From Streptomyces sp. TG1A-60 (GTDB lineage: Bacteria > Actinomycetota > Actinomycetes > Streptomycetales > Streptomycetaceae), in assembly GCF_037201975.1 (NCBI RefSeq), contig NZ_CP147520.1, positions 6,634,001 to 6,698,000 of the forward strand: 64,000 nucleotides of DNA, read 5' to 3'. Below the pieces are notes generated by a model, which was given only the letters and a program-made list of their open reading frames with translations, searched no databases and was not told where the DNA came from. Positions 43,544-52,702 of the stretch are shown here, one piece after another (the stretch's first letter is position 1; each line of letters starts with the position of its first letter). The position numbers and the translations under genes are program-made.

Positions 43544-44869
43544 GTGAGCGAGACGGACACGGGCAGGCGCGTGACCGGCGAGGACGAGGTCGTCGACCTC
43601 TGCCGTGAGCTGATCCAGATCGACACCAGCAACTTCGGCGACCACTCGGGCCCGGGTGAGCGCAAGGCGGCCGAGTACGTCGCCGAGAAGCTCGCCGAGG
43701 TGGGGCTCGAACCGAAGATCTTCGAGTCGCACCCGGGCCGCGCCTCCACGGTGGCCCGCATCGAGGGTGAGGACCCGTCCCGGCCCGCGCTGCTCATCCA
43801 CGGCCACACCGACGTCGTACCGGCCAACGCGGCGGACTGGACCCACCACCCGTTCTCCGGAGAGGTCGCGGACGGCTGTGTGTGGGGCCGGGGCGCGGTC
43901 GACATGAAGGACATGGACGCGATGACGCTGGCGGTCGTCCGCGACCGGCTGCGCAGCGGTCGCAGGCCCCCGCGCGACATCGTGCTCGCCTTCCTCGCCG
44001 ACGAGGAGGCCGGCGGCACGTACGGGGCGAAGCACCTCGTCAAGAACCACGCCGATCTCTTCGAGGGCGTCACCGAGGCGATCAGCGAGGTGGGCGGGTT
44101 CTCGTTCACCGTGAGCGAGCAGCGGCGGCTCTATCTGATCCAGACGGCCGAGAAGGGCATGCACTGGATGAAGCTCACCGTGGCCGGCACGGCCGGGCAC
44201 GGATCGATGATCCACCGGGACAACGCCATCACCGAACTGTCGGAGGCGGTCGCGCGGCTCGGCCGGCATACGTTCCCGGTACGGGTCACCAAGACCACCC
44301 GGGCCTTCCTCGACGAGCTCGGCGACGCGCTCGGCACCGAGCTCGACCCGGAGAACATGGAGGGCACCCTCGCCAGGCTCGGTGGCATCGCCAAGCTCAT
44401 CGGCGCGACCCTCAGCAACACCGCCAACCCGACGCAGCTCGGCGCCGGCTACAAGGTCAACGTCATTCCGGGCGAGGCCACCGCGCATGTCGACGGGCGG
44501 TTCCTGCCCGGGTTCGAGGAGGAGTTCCTCGCCGACCTCGACAAGATCCTCGGCCCGAAGGTGCGACGCGAGGACGTGCACTCCGACAAGGCCCTGGAGA
44601 CCTCCTTCGACGGGGCGCTCGTGGACGCCATGCAGTCCGCGCTGCTCGCCGAGGACCCGGCGGCCAAGGCGGTCCCGTACATGCTCTCCGGCGGTACGGA
44701 CGCCAAGTCCTTCGACGACCTCGGCATCCGCGGCTTCGGCTTCGCGCCACTCAAGCTGCCGCCTGAGCTGGACTTCGCGGGCATGTTCCACGGCGTCGAC
44801 GAAAGGGTGCCGGTGGAGGGTCTGAAGTTCGGTGTGCGTGTGCTCGACCGTTTCATCGGCGCGTCCTGA
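43544..44869 (+). CDS. M20 family metallopeptidase
   Basis: 441 residues. Metal and catalytic motifs are LLIHGHTDVVPA (His and Asp ligands), WGRGAVDMKDMDAM, FLADEEAGGTYG (catalytic Glu-Glu), a dimerisation lid in the middle and the late His in MFHGVDERVPVEG. Members are carboxypeptidases or acyl-amino-acid hydrolases; the substrate is not evident. GTG 43544 follows GGAGGA. It is divergent from the tRNA-Leu and lies upstream of the chaplins. Confidence 0.92.
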   Translation: MSETDTGRRVTGEDEVVDLCRELIQIDTSNFGDHSGPGERKAAEYVAEKLAEVGLEPKIFESHPGRASTVARIEGEDPSRPALLIHGHTDVVPANAADWTHHPFSGEVADGCVWGRGAVDMKDMDAMTLAVVRDRLRSGRRPPRDIVLAFLADEEAGGTYGAKHLVKNHADLFEGVTEAISEVGGFSFTVSEQRRLYLIQTAEKGMHWMKLTVAGTAGHGSMIHRDNAITELSEAVARLGRHTFPVRVTKTTRAFLDELGDALGTELDPENMEGTLARLGGIAKLIGATLSNTANPTQLGAGYKVNVIPGEATAHVDGRFLPGFEEEFLADLDKILGPKVRREDVHSDKALETSFDGALVDAMQSALLAEDPAAKAVPYMLSGGTDAKSFDDLGIRGFGFAPLKLPPELDFAGMFHGVDERVPVEGLKFGVRVLDRFIGAS

Positions 44870-45094
44870 CCTTCCGCGACGGGTCCCTGGCGATCCCCGA
44901 CCGGCCTGAACTGCCTTGGTCCTGTTCGGAATTGCGCGCTGAAACGAGGCCCCGTCGCTCCGTGAATCGGTCGCATGTGCGAAGGTCAACCGTGTCGGGT
45001 GAATCCGACCATAAGCTCGTAGCTCCATTACTCCTTCCTCGTTACAGGTGGTGTGACTCGCTACTTGGGGTCGCTTTGCCAACAAGGAGGAACA

Positions 45095-45328
45095 ATGCTC
45101 AAGAAGGTCGTCGCCACTGCGGCTGCCACCGGTGGTCTGGTTCTCGCGGGTGCGGGTCTGGCCGTCGCCGACGCCGGCGCCCAGGGTGCCGCCGTGCACT
45201 CCCCGGGTGTCGCGTCCGGCAACGTCGTCCAGGTGCCGGTTCACGTCCCCGTGAACGTGTGCGGCAACACGGTCTCGGTGATCGGGCTGCTGAACCCCGC
45301 CTTCGGCAACACCTGCATCAACAAGTGA
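45095..45328 (+). CDS. chpH: Short chaplin ChpH
   Basis: 77 residues, nearly identical to my recollection of S. coelicolor ChpH. A signal peptide (residues 1-25, cleaved after VADA) is followed by one chaplin domain: AVHSPGVASGNVVQVPVHVP, NVCGN, and NPAFGNTCINK with the two conserved Cys. Secreted chaplins assemble into amyloid fibres that let aerial hyphae break the water surface. AAGGAGG precedes the ATG. CGTTAC at 45040-45045 resembles the BldN sigma -35, and ChpH is BldN-dependent in S. coelicolor, but I do not see a clear -10. Confidence 0.96.
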   Translation: MLKKVVATAAATGGLVLAGAGLAVADAGAQGAAVHSPGVASGNVVQVPVHVPVNVCGNTVSVIGLLNPAFGNTCINK

Positions 45329-45364
45329 CGTTGTGTCTCACCCGGTGAGGGTCTGAATAACCGT

Positions 45365-45399
45365 CGGCCCCGGAGTGCGCGCCATGCACTCCGGGGCCG
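45365..45399 (+). terminator. Terminator after chpH
   Basis: Perfect 14-bp arms (45365-45378 and 45386-45399), 7-nt loop. Confidence 0.7.
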
Positions 45400-45460
45400 T
45401 CCGGTCTCTCGACAAGGTGCAGAAGAATCAGAACATAGGGCTAAGGCAGGTAATTCAGCA

Positions 45461-46906
45461 ATGCGACAGGTCACCCGCAAAGGCCTCGTGACGGTGGCAG
45501 CCGCGTCCGGCGTGTTCGCCGCGGCGGGAGGTTACGCGCACGCCGACTCCGGTGCGCAGGGCTCCGCCATGAACTCGCCGGGCGTGCTGTCCGGTAACAC
45601 CGTGCAGGCGCCGGTGGAGGCCGAGGTCAACGTCTGCGGCAACACCGTGAACGTGGCCGGGCTGCTCAACCCCGCGGCGGGCAACAAGTGCTCCAACGGC
45701 GCGGCCGGCCAGCACGGCGGCGGTTCCGGTTCGTCGCACGGGGGCTCCCAGGCCCGCGGTCACGCCAGTGACTCGCCGGGTGTGGCGTCCGGGAACAATG
45801 TGCAGGTTCCGGTCCATGTGCCGGTCAACGTGTGCGGTAACGGTGTCGATGTGGTCGGGGTCGGTAACCCGGTCGCGGACGGCGACTGTTTCAACGGCGG
45901 TTACGGTTCGTCGTACGGTGGTGGGTCGCACGCGGACGGTCATGCCAGTGACTCGCCGGGTGTGGCGTCGGGGAACAGTGTGCAGGTTCCGGTCCATGTG
46001 CCGGTCAACGTGTGCGGTAACGGTGTCGATGTGGTCGGGGTCGGTAACCCGGTCGCGGACGGCGACTGTTTCAACGGCGGTTACGGTTCGTCGTACGGTG
46101 GTGGGTCGCACGCGGACGGTCATGCCAGTGACTCGCCGGGTGTGGCGTCGGGGAACAGTGTGCAGGTTCCGGTCCATGTGCCGGTCAACGTGTGCGGTAA
46201 CGGTGTCGATGTGGTCGGGGTCGGTAACCCGGTCGCGGACGGCGACTGTTTCAACGGCGGTTACGGTTCGTCGTACGGTGGTGGGTCGCACGCGGACGGT
46301 CATGCCAGTGACTCGCCGGGTGTGGCGTCGGGGAACAGTGTGCAGGTTCCGGTCCATGTGCCGGTCAACGTGTGCGGTAACGGTGTCGATGTGGTCGGGG
46401 TCGGTAACCCGGTCGCGGACGGCGACTGTTTCAACGGCGGTTACGGTTCGTCGTACGGTGGTGGGTCGCACGCGGACGGTCATGCCAGTGACTCGCCGGG
46501 TGTGGCGTCGGGGAACAGTGTGCAGGTTCCGGTCCATGTGCCGGTCAGCCTGTGCGGCAACAACATCAGCGTGATCGGTATCGGCAACGGGGTCACGGGC
46601 GACGACTGCGGGAACTCAGGCGGCGGAGGGGCGCACGAGAACCCGCCCGTCGGCCACCAGAACCCGCCGGGCGACTCCGCCGAGTCGTCCCCGCAGGTAC
46701 CGGGTGAGCCGGGACAGCCCGCCGACGGGGTACCCGCCGGTGACACCAACACCCCGGGTACGCAGACCGTCACCCAGCCCGACGGCGGGGCGCAGCTCGC
46801 CCAGACCGGCGCCGACCTGCCGTTGGGTCTCGCCATCCCGGTGGGCGCGGGCGCGCTGATCGGCGGCGCGCTGATCTACCGCAAGGCGCGGGCCGCCGCG
46901 CTGTAA
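45461..46906 (+). CDS. chpC: Long chaplin with six chaplin domains and sortase signal
   Basis: 481 residues, almost twice the usual length of a long chaplin (two domains). Signal peptide 1-28; first chaplin domain about 33-76 (NSPGVLSGNTVQAPVEAEVN); then five more starting near residues 102, 162, 222, 282 and 342, joined by Gly/Ser/His linkers (GGYGSSYGGGSHADGHASD). Domains 2-5 are almost identical; domain 6 diverges (LCGNNISVIGIGNG). Each has a Cys pair. A Pro-rich spacer leads to LAQTG (446-450), a membrane helix and a basic tail, the class E sortase signal for cell-wall anchoring. It should tether chaplin fibres to the wall. The name follows its position beside chpH. Confidence 0.93.
   Translation: MRQVTRKGLVTVAAASGVFAAAGGYAHADSGAQGSAMNSPGVLSGNTVQAPVEAEVNVCGNTVNVAGLLNPAAGNKCSNGAAGQHGGGSGSSHGGSQARGHASDSPGVASGNNVQVPVHVPVNVCGNGVDVVGVGNPVADGDCFNGGYGSSYGGGSHADGHASDSPGVASGNSVQVPVHVPVNVCGNGVDVVGVGNPVADGDCFNGGYGSSYGGGSHADGHASDSPGVASGNSVQVPVHVPVNVCGNGVDVVGVGNPVADGDCFNGGYGSSYGGGSHADGHASDSPGVASGNSVQVPVHVPVNVCGNGVDVVGVGNPVADGDCFNGGYGSSYGGGSHADGHASDSPGVASGNSVQVPVHVPVSLCGNNISVIGIGNGVTGDDCGNSGGGGAHENPPVGHQNPPGDSAESSPQVPGEPGQPADGVPAGDTNTPGTQTVTQPDGGAQLAQTGADLPLGLAIPVGAGALIGGALIYRKARAAAL
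45763..46545 (+). repeat. 180-bp tandem repeat encoding chaplin domains, over four copies
   Basis: The unit repeats every 180 bp. Whole copies starting at 45961, 46141 and 46321 are identical, the one before differs at only two bases I can find, and a partial copy ends near 46545. The identity at silent sites points to very recent duplication or conversion. Confidence 0.95.
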
Positions 46907-46924
46907 CCGGGCCCTGCGGACACG

Positions 46925-46962
46925 AACGGAGCGGGCCCCGCACCAGCGGGGCCCGCTCCGTT
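46925..46962. terminator. Bidirectional terminator after the long chaplin
   Basis: Perfect 17-bp arms (46925-46941 and 46946-46962) with a 4-nt loop, followed by TTTCG; it also serves the convergent DUF5703 gene. Confidence 0.75.
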
Positions 46963-46975
46963 TCGCTCTGCCTAC

Positions 46976-47164
46976 TCACCATGTGGCGCGCACCTGGCGG
47001 ATGATCCGTCGGCGTAACCGCACCCTGCGGCTGCCATCACGCAGCAGGCTCAGTCGGTCCAACTCCCAGTGTCCGTACTCGGCATGGTCCGTCAGCAGGC
47101 GTGTGGCGTCCTTGCGGGAGATCCCGCGCGGTACGTACACGTCGACAAATTCGTATTCCGGCAT
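46976..47164 (-). CDS. DUF5703 family small protein
   Basis: 62 residues. The sequence MPEYEFVDVYVPRG, then TRLLTDHAEYGHWELDRLS and VRLRRRIIRQVRAT, is a conserved actinobacterial protein I recall as DUF5703. It is basic at its C-terminus and has no membrane segment. Function unknown. The start has no ribosome site and may be leaderless; it is divergent from the next gene with 48 bp between starts. Confidence 0.85.
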   Translation of the reverse strand: MPEYEFVDVYVPRGISRKDATRLLTDHAEYGHWELDRLSLLRDGSRRVRLRRRIIRQVRATW

Positions 47165-47199
47165 CGGTATCTATTGTGCGGGCTGGGGCCCGGTACGGA

Positions 47200-47205
47200 T
47201 AGCGT
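47200..47205 (+). promoter_or_regulatory. -10 element TAGCGT of a leaderless transcript
   Basis: TAGCGT, then 7 nt, then the ATG at 47213 with no ribosome site. Confidence 0.45.
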
Positions 47206-47212
47206 CTGCACT

Positions 47213-47911
47213 ATGTCTGATGCTGCGCAGCCCACCGCTGCCGAGGTACGCGCCGCCGCCGAGGCGGTCAAGACCGCGCTCGACCGCCACCTGGCCGCGG
47301 TCGAACGCCGGTCGGGTGAGGACGACCCGGCCGTCTACGAGGCGTTCAACGAGCTGGCCGCGGCCGCCGAGGAGTACGACGAACTGCTCTACGACCGCTA
47401 CGACGAGGTCACTCCCTTCGAGATCCCCGGCACCGAGGACATGCCGCCGTACACCGGCCCCGAGGAACCCAGCGCGCTCAGCGTGCTGATCCGCCGGGAC
47501 TACGCGGTGGTCGAACCGCAGCGGTTGCTGGCGCAGGCGCAGCGGGTGGAGGCGGCGGAGGAACCGCCGGCTTCGGCGCCGGCCGCAGTGGCCGGCGGCA
47601 CGGTGCACGGGGCGCTGAGACTGCTCTTCGGGGAGTTCGAACCGGACGAGATCGCTTCCCGGCACAAGGAGTTCGGTCTGGAGGAGGGCGACTCCACGCT
47701 CTGGGTGACCGCCGCGGACGACGCCGCCGAGCCCGGCGAGTGGCTGGAGGCGCCGTTCGAGCAGGTCGATCCGCAGCGGGTCGTATGCCGCTTCGACGTC
47801 AGCGCGGTCTTCGACGAGGAGCCGGATGACGACGACCTCGACGACGACCTCGTTCTCGAACCCGTCCTAGACGAAGACGAGGACCTGGACCCCCTGGACG
47901 CGAACCGCTAG
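47213..47911 (+). CDS. Conserved acidic hypothetical protein
   Basis: 232 residues, not assigned. An N-terminal helical region (AAEAVKTALDRHLAAVERRSG, then AFNELAAAAEEYDELLYDRY) resembles a coiled coil; the middle (ALSVLIRRDYAVVEPQRLL) is followed by a compact domain (HGALRLLFGEFEPDEIASRH) and a very acidic tail (DDDDLDDDLVLEP). It has no signal or membrane helix. The mRNA is probably leaderless. It appears to be a conserved Streptomyces core protein. Confidence 0.8.
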   Translation: MSDAAQPTAAEVRAAAEAVKTALDRHLAAVERRSGEDDPAVYEAFNELAAAAEEYDELLYDRYDEVTPFEIPGTEDMPPYTGPEEPSALSVLIRRDYAVVEPQRLLAQAQRVEAAEEPPASAPAAVAGGTVHGALRLLFGEFEPDEIASRHKEFGLEEGDSTLWVTAADDAAEPGEWLEAPFEQVDPQRVVCRFDVSAVFDEEPDDDDLDDDLVLEPVLDEDEDLDPLDANR

Positions 47912-47969
47912 CGCGGGGCTGGGTGGTTTGGGCGCCCAGTAGCCCGGGGTGTCCGCTGGTTGGTTCGGC

Positions 47970-47999
47970 GGGTGCGGGTGCGGGTGCGGGTGCGGGTGC
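47970..47999. repeat. Hexamer repeat GGGTGC, five copies
   Basis: Five exact tandem copies in the gap between two convergent genes. Confidence 0.8.
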
Positions 48000-48002
48000 G
48001 GC

Positions 48003-48031
48003 GTGGCTGGTCGCGCAGTCCCCGCGCCCCT
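48003..48031 (-). repeat. Dispersed intergenic element, copy 3
   Basis: On the minus strand reads GGGGCGCGGGGACTGCGCG followed by ACCAGCCACGC; same family as 16626. Confidence 0.5.
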
Positions 48032-48163
48032 GAAACGGCCCGGCCCCGCCCAGCTGCGGGCAGTCGTGCCGCTGGGGGCGATGGGGGAAGGCGGGCACAG
48101 CGGCACCCCGCTCGCGCCGGTGAGCGAAATCCACCCCCGCTCAGCCGTGGCCCTCGCGGCCTG

Positions 48164-50391
48164 TCAATCGGCTGAGGGCCCCTGGGCCCGCAAGAGTGCC
48201 GGCAGCCGTGTGGTGCGTGGCTTGGCGGGGATCTCGGCGACCGCGCGGGGCAGGGCCTGCTCAACGCCGTGGACCACGGACAGGTGCCGCTCGGCGCGAC
48301 CGAAGGCCGTGTAGACCCAGGGTCGGGACAGCGCCTGCGCCGCGTCACCGGGCAGCACCACGACCGCGGCAGGCCACCGGTGCCCCACGGCCTGGTGCGC
48401 GGTCAGCGCCCACCCGTGCCGCACGGTCCGCTCGACGCGCTCCTTCGCTACGACGACGGCCGTGCCCGCGCACTCCAGGTGCAGCCCCTCGGCGTCGGCC
48501 TTCACCACCCGACCCGGGGTCGTCCGGCCCGGCGCGGGGGAGTAGGCCACCCGGTCCCCGGGGTCGAACCCGCCGAAGCGGCCCGGCCCGGGGTTCAGCC
48601 GCTCCTTGAGCGCGGTGTTGAGCGCACGTGTACCCGCCGCGCCGCCATGCCCCGGGGTGATCACCTGCACCTGCTCGGCGGGGATCCCGAACGCTCTCGG
48701 CACCGAGTCCACGACGAGCTGCGCGGTCCGGTGCACCGCCTCACCGGCGTCCCGCACCGGCACGATCACGACCTCCTTGCCTGGAGCGTCGACCTGGTTC
48801 AGCTCCCCGATGCCGATCCCGGAGACCAACTCCCCGAGGGGCCCGGGGTCGGGCGTGCGCGAGGCGACCTGCGGGCAGGTGCGGGCGGCAAGCAGATCCG
48901 CGAAGACGCGGCCCGGCCCGGCGGACCACAGCACCCCTGGATCGCCGCTGAGGACCAGCCGCACCCCGTCGGGCAGCGACTCGGCGAGCACCGCTGCGGT
49001 CTCGACGTCCAACTGGGGAGCGTCCAGGACCACGAGAAGATCGAGGTCCAGCGCACCGTCGGCATCACGGCCCGGCCCCTCGGTGCCGGACAGCAGCCCG
49101 GTGAGGGTCGTCACGGCGGTGTCGCCTGCCTCGCCGGCGCCCAGCCGGGACGCGAACCGCCTTCGTCCGTCCGCGCTGTGCGTCGCCGCGTACGCCCGCA
49201 GCCCGAACGCCCGCGCGGCGGTGATCAGCGCCGCCGGTTCCGCGAGGGCCGCCTCGCCACCGGTGTGCAGCACGAGCCCGTGTGCGGCCACGGCGCGGAT
49301 CAGCTCCCCGGTGGGACGCGGTACCGACGCGGCTGCCGAGGACCAGTCCGTCGCGTCTTCCCCGGGCAGGGAGTTCACGACCCGGGCGAGTCCGTCGGCG
49401 AGGCTCTCCTCGGCGAGGGCATAGCGCTCCAGGCCGATGAGGACGCGGACCGGGCGCTCCTCCCGCGCCCCGTCGTCCTCGGCGTCGCCGACCGCGTCGG
49501 CCGACACGGCCGCGGATCGCGTCGCGGAGGGGGCGTCGTCGAGGACGTCCTGGAAGACCAGGGCCTCGCCTTCGGCGACAGTGCTCTGCACGGCACCGTC
49601 GGGGTCGGGAACGGACCGCTGGGCGAGCGCGGCGGCGAGGGCCGGCGCCTCCAGCGCGGTATGCCCGGCGACAGCCGCCTGTTCCAGCAGCCACACGGTG
49701 ACCGCCCGGCCCCGCCGCTCGTCGTCCGGGCCGCACTCCGCGCCGAGCAGCGCCCGCGCGAACCCGTCGGCCTGCTCCGGCCGGACCCCGGGAACCCGCA
49801 GCAACTGCCAGGGATCCTCGCGCAGCCGAGCGCCCGCACCCTCCCCCAGTGCTTCGGTGACCTGCGCCACCAGCGCCTCGGGGGCGCCGCCCTCGGCCAG
49901 CACCGCGCGCACGGCCTCGACGGTCTCGCCCGAGGCGGCCGGCGGACCAGCTGCGGGCGCCACGGTCCGCGGTCGCCGCGCCGGCTCCGGCGAGGGCCGA
50001 CGCGGGGCCGGCTCCGGCTCATCGAAGACGGTGGCCGGCGGCTTCCGGCCGCCTTCCACGGCCCGTACGGCGGCCAGCAGTTCGGCGGCCGTCCCGCTGA
50101 GCTTGGCCCCGCTCGCGATCGGCGCCGCCTTCTCGGCCTTCCGCCGCTCGATCCGCTCCCGCTCCAACCGCTGCGCCGCCAACTCGCCCCGCGCCTCGGA
50201 CACATCGGGCGCGGCTTCGGCGCCGTCGGTTCCGGTGCCCGCCGAGTCGCCGTCCCCGTCGATGGCCTCGCTCGCGTCCACGGCCTCCCGGTCGCCGGGT
50301 GTGCCGTCGGCCGGGGGGGTCCCGTCGGCGGGCGTGCCCTCGCCCCGCCCCCCGGCTCGTCCGTCTCCGTGGTCGCGGGCTCCGTGCTCAC
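48164..50391 (-). CDS. RecD2-like helicase homologue without Walker motifs, apparent frameshift near the start
   Basis: About 740 residues. The order matches RecD2: a charged coiled-coil N-terminus (AAQRLERERIERRKAEKAAP), a helix-hairpin-helix region (LREDPWQLLRVPGVRPEQADGF), a RecA-like core and a C-terminal UvrD_C_2-like block (TAHQAVGHRWPAAVVVLPGD, YTAFGRAERHLSVVHG). Where Walker A should be I read LVLHTGGEAALAEPAALI, and Walker B is LLVVLDAPQLDVE, so ATP hydrolysis is unlikely. The GTG at 50391 overlaps the aldo/keto reductase stop (GTGA) and fits the conserved MSTEPATTET start, but lies in another frame; a one-base loss in the C6 run at 50348-50353 would explain it. GTG 50281 is the fallback in-frame start. 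Confidence 0.75.
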
Positions 50392-51371
50392 AGCGTGCTC
50401 CAGTCGTGATCGGGATAGCGGTGCACAGGCGCCGACACGTCGTCGAGGGCCCGGCAGATCTCGTCAGGAAGACTAAGGGTTTCCGCTGACAATGCCCCCG
50501 TGAGCTGCAGCGCGTTGCGCGCGCCGATGATGGGCGCGGCCACGCCGGGCCGGTCACGCACCCAGGCGAGGGCCACCTGGAGCGGGGTCACGGCGAGGCC
50601 GTCCGCGGCGGTCTGCACGGCGTCCACGATGCCGGTCGCCGTGTCGTCGAGGTAGGGCGCGACGAACGGTGCCATGTGCTCCGAGCCGCCTCGCGAGTCC
50701 GGGGGAGTGATGTGGCGGTACTTGGCGGTCAGCACCCCGCGGCCCAGCGGCGAGGACGGGAGCAGACCGACACCCAGATCCAGCGCGGCGGGCAGCACCT
50801 CGCGCTCGACGCCGCGTTGCAACAGGGAGTACTCCATCTGCGTACTGGCCAGGCGGGTGCGTATGCCGGGGGCCGCGAGCTGCCAGGTGGCAGCCTTCGC
50901 GAGCTGCCAGCCGCAGAAGTTGGAGACCCCGGCGTAACGGGCTCGGCCGCTGCTGACGGCCAGGTCGAGGGCGTGGAGTGTCTCGTCCAGCGGCGTCTCA
51001 GGGTCGTAGGCGTGGATGTGCCAGAGGTCGACGTGGTCCGTGCCGAGGCGGGCGAGGGAGGCGTCGAGGGCGGCGAGCAGATGGCCCCGGGAGCCGTCGA
51101 AGCGGCGGTCGGGGTCCGGGACACTGCCGGCCTTCGTGGAGATGACCAGGTCGCGGCGGGGCACGAGCCCGTCCATCAGCTGTCCGAGCAGATACTCCGC
51201 CTCGCCGTCGCCGTACACGTCGGCCGTGTCGACGAGGGTGCCGCCCGCTTCCCAGAACAGCTTCAACATGTCCGCGGCGTCATGCTCGTCCGTGTCGCGG
51301 CCCCAGGTCAGGGTGCCGAGCCCGATCCGGGACACACGCAGGCCGGTACGGCCGAGATGCCTCTGCTCCAT
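50388..51371 (-). CDS. Aldo/keto reductase
   Basis: 327 residues, TIM-barrel AKR. The catalytic tetrad is visible: Asp and Tyr in LVDTADVYGDG, Lys in VISTKAG, His in LWHIHAYDP. The NADPH-binding end has IIGARNALQLTGAL. It begins MEQRHLGRTGLRVSRIGLGT. No ribosome site; TAGTGT lies 8 nt before ATG 51371, so probably leaderless. It is translationally coupled to the downstream RecD2-like gene. Substrate unknown. Confidence 0.93.
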   Translation of the reverse strand: MEQRHLGRTGLRVSRIGLGTLTWGRDTDEHDAADMLKLFWEAGGTLVDTADVYGDGEAEYLLGQLMDGLVPRRDLVISTKAGSVPDPDRRFDGSRGHLLAALDASLARLGTDHVDLWHIHAYDPETPLDETLHALDLAVSSGRARYAGVSNFCGWQLAKAATWQLAAPGIRTRLASTQMEYSLLQRGVEREVLPAALDLGVGLLPSSPLGRGVLTAKYRHITPPDSRGGSEHMAPFVAPYLDDTATGIVDAVQTAADGLAVTPLQVALAWVRDRPGVAAPIIGARNALQLTGALSAETLSLPDEICRALDDVSAPVHRYPDHDWSTL

Positions 51372-51379
51372 GAACGCCG

Positions 51380-51385
51380 ACACTA
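51380..51385 (-). promoter_or_regulatory. -10 element TAGTGT of a leaderless aldo/keto reductase transcript
   Basis: TAGTGT on the minus strand followed by 8 nt and the ATG at 51371. Confidence 0.4.
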
Positions 51386-51530
51386 CTGGCCGGACTTCAC
51401 GGTGTGGGGGCCTGTGGACAACCGATTTCACCGCGCGACCGGCCACGACCCACCCGCACCCGCCCCACGGCCCCACTCCCCGGTAGTGTCGGCCCGACAA
51501 GGGACGTTACTGATCGGTAAGGGGAAGGCC

Positions 51531-52586
51531 ATGCAGCTCGGGATCAACCTCGGCTACTGGGGCGCCGGAATGGACGCGGACAATCTGGCCGTGGCCCAGG
51601 AGGCCGACCGGCTGGGATACGCGGTGTGCTGGGCCGCGGAGGCCTACGGCTCGGACGCGGCGACGGTGCTCAGCTGGGTCGCCGCCAAGACCGATCGCAT
51701 CGACGTCGGCTCGGCCATCTTCCAGATCCCGGCCCGGCAGCCCGCGATGACCGCGATGACCGCCGCGACGCTGGACTCGCTCTCCGGCGGGCGTTTCCGG
51801 CTGGGGCTCGGTGTGTCCGGACCGCAGGTCTCCGAGGGCTGGTACGGGGTCAAGTTCGACAAGCCGCTCGCCCGCACCCGCGAATACGTGGAGATCGTCC
51901 GCAAGGCGATGACCCGCGAGCGCCTGTCGCACGACGGGGAGCACTGGACCCTGCCGCTGCCCGACGGCCCCGGCAAGCCGCTGAAGCTGACGGTGCACCC
52001 CACCCGCGAGCACGTCCCGCTGTACATCGCCGCGATCGGCCCGAAGAACCTGGAGCAGACCGGCGAGATCGCCGACGGCGCGCTGCTGATCTTCCCCTCG
52101 GCCGCGCACCTGGAGGAGACCGCCGTCAAGTACCTGCGGGCGGGGCGGGAGAAGGCCGGAAAGACCCTCGACGGCTTCGACATCTGCCCGACGCTGCCCC
52201 TCGCCGTCGGAGACGACAAGGACGTGGCGACGCTCGCCGACACCTTCCGCCCGTACACCGCGCTGTACGTCGGCGGCATGGGCAGCCGCAAGCAGAACTT
52301 CTACAACCAGCTCGCGCGGCGCATGGGTTACGAGAAGGAGGCCGCCGAGATCCAGGACAAGTACCTGGCCGGTGACAAGGCCGGTGCCGCGGCGGCCACC
52401 CCGCACGAGCTGATCGACCAGACGACACTGCTCGGTTCCGTGGAGCGCATCGCCGACCGGATGCAGGCCTACGCCGCGGCCGGGGTCACCACGCTCACCC
52501 TGGCCCCGGCGGGCTTCACCCTGGACGAGCGGATCGCCTCTCTGCGGGCCGGCTCGGAGGCCATGGAGCGGGCCGGACTCGCGTAA
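51531..52586 (+). CDS. F420-dependent LLM-class oxidoreductase
   Basis: 351 residues, luciferase-like TIM barrel. The N-terminus MQLGINLGYWGAGMD and ADRLGYAVCWAAEAYGSDA, then ATLDSLSGGRFRLGLGVSGPQVSEGWYGV, are characteristic of the F420-using Streptomyces/Mycobacterium group. AAGGGGAAGG precedes the ATG; TAGTGT at 51485 may be its -10. It transfers hydride between F420 and an unknown substrate. A hairpin terminator follows at 52660. Confidence 0.93.
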   Translation: MQLGINLGYWGAGMDADNLAVAQEADRLGYAVCWAAEAYGSDAATVLSWVAAKTDRIDVGSAIFQIPARQPAMTAMTAATLDSLSGGRFRLGLGVSGPQVSEGWYGVKFDKPLARTREYVEIVRKAMTRERLSHDGEHWTLPLPDGPGKPLKLTVHPTREHVPLYIAAIGPKNLEQTGEIADGALLIFPSAAHLEETAVKYLRAGREKAGKTLDGFDICPTLPLAVGDDKDVATLADTFRPYTALYVGGMGSRKQNFYNQLARRMGYEKEAAEIQDKYLAGDKAGAAAATPHELIDQTTLLGSVERIADRMQAYAAAGVTTLTLAPAGFTLDERIASLRAGSEAMERAGLA

Positions 52587-52659
52587 CCCGGTCGGCGAGC
52601 GGCTGCCGCCCCGGCGGGAACCGACGGGCGACAGCCGGACAGCGGAGCCGGAAAGCACT

Positions 52660-52702
52660 ACGGCCGTGGTGGGGGCTCGGGGGTCTTCCCCGCCACGGCC
52701 GT
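52660..52702 (+). terminator. Terminator after the LLM oxidoreductase
   Basis: ACGGCCGTGG (52660-52669) pairs with CCACGGCCGT (52693-52702); an inner GGGG/CCCC pair extends the stem. Confidence 0.6.

Noticed and set aside
45455..46537. Repeated open frames on both strands over the chaplin repeats (Arg/Thr/Val-rich)
   Set aside because: They are frame shadows of the 180-bp chaplin repeat; the plus-strand frame with signal peptide and LAQTG is the real gene.
45763..46545. Possible CRISPR-like array
   Set aside because: The repeat unit is 180 bp, fully coding and without spacers.
48164..50557. Helicase frame extended to 50557
   Set aside because: The extra part overlaps the aldo/keto reductase gene and shows no protein-like sequence; the gene begins at 50391 or 50281.
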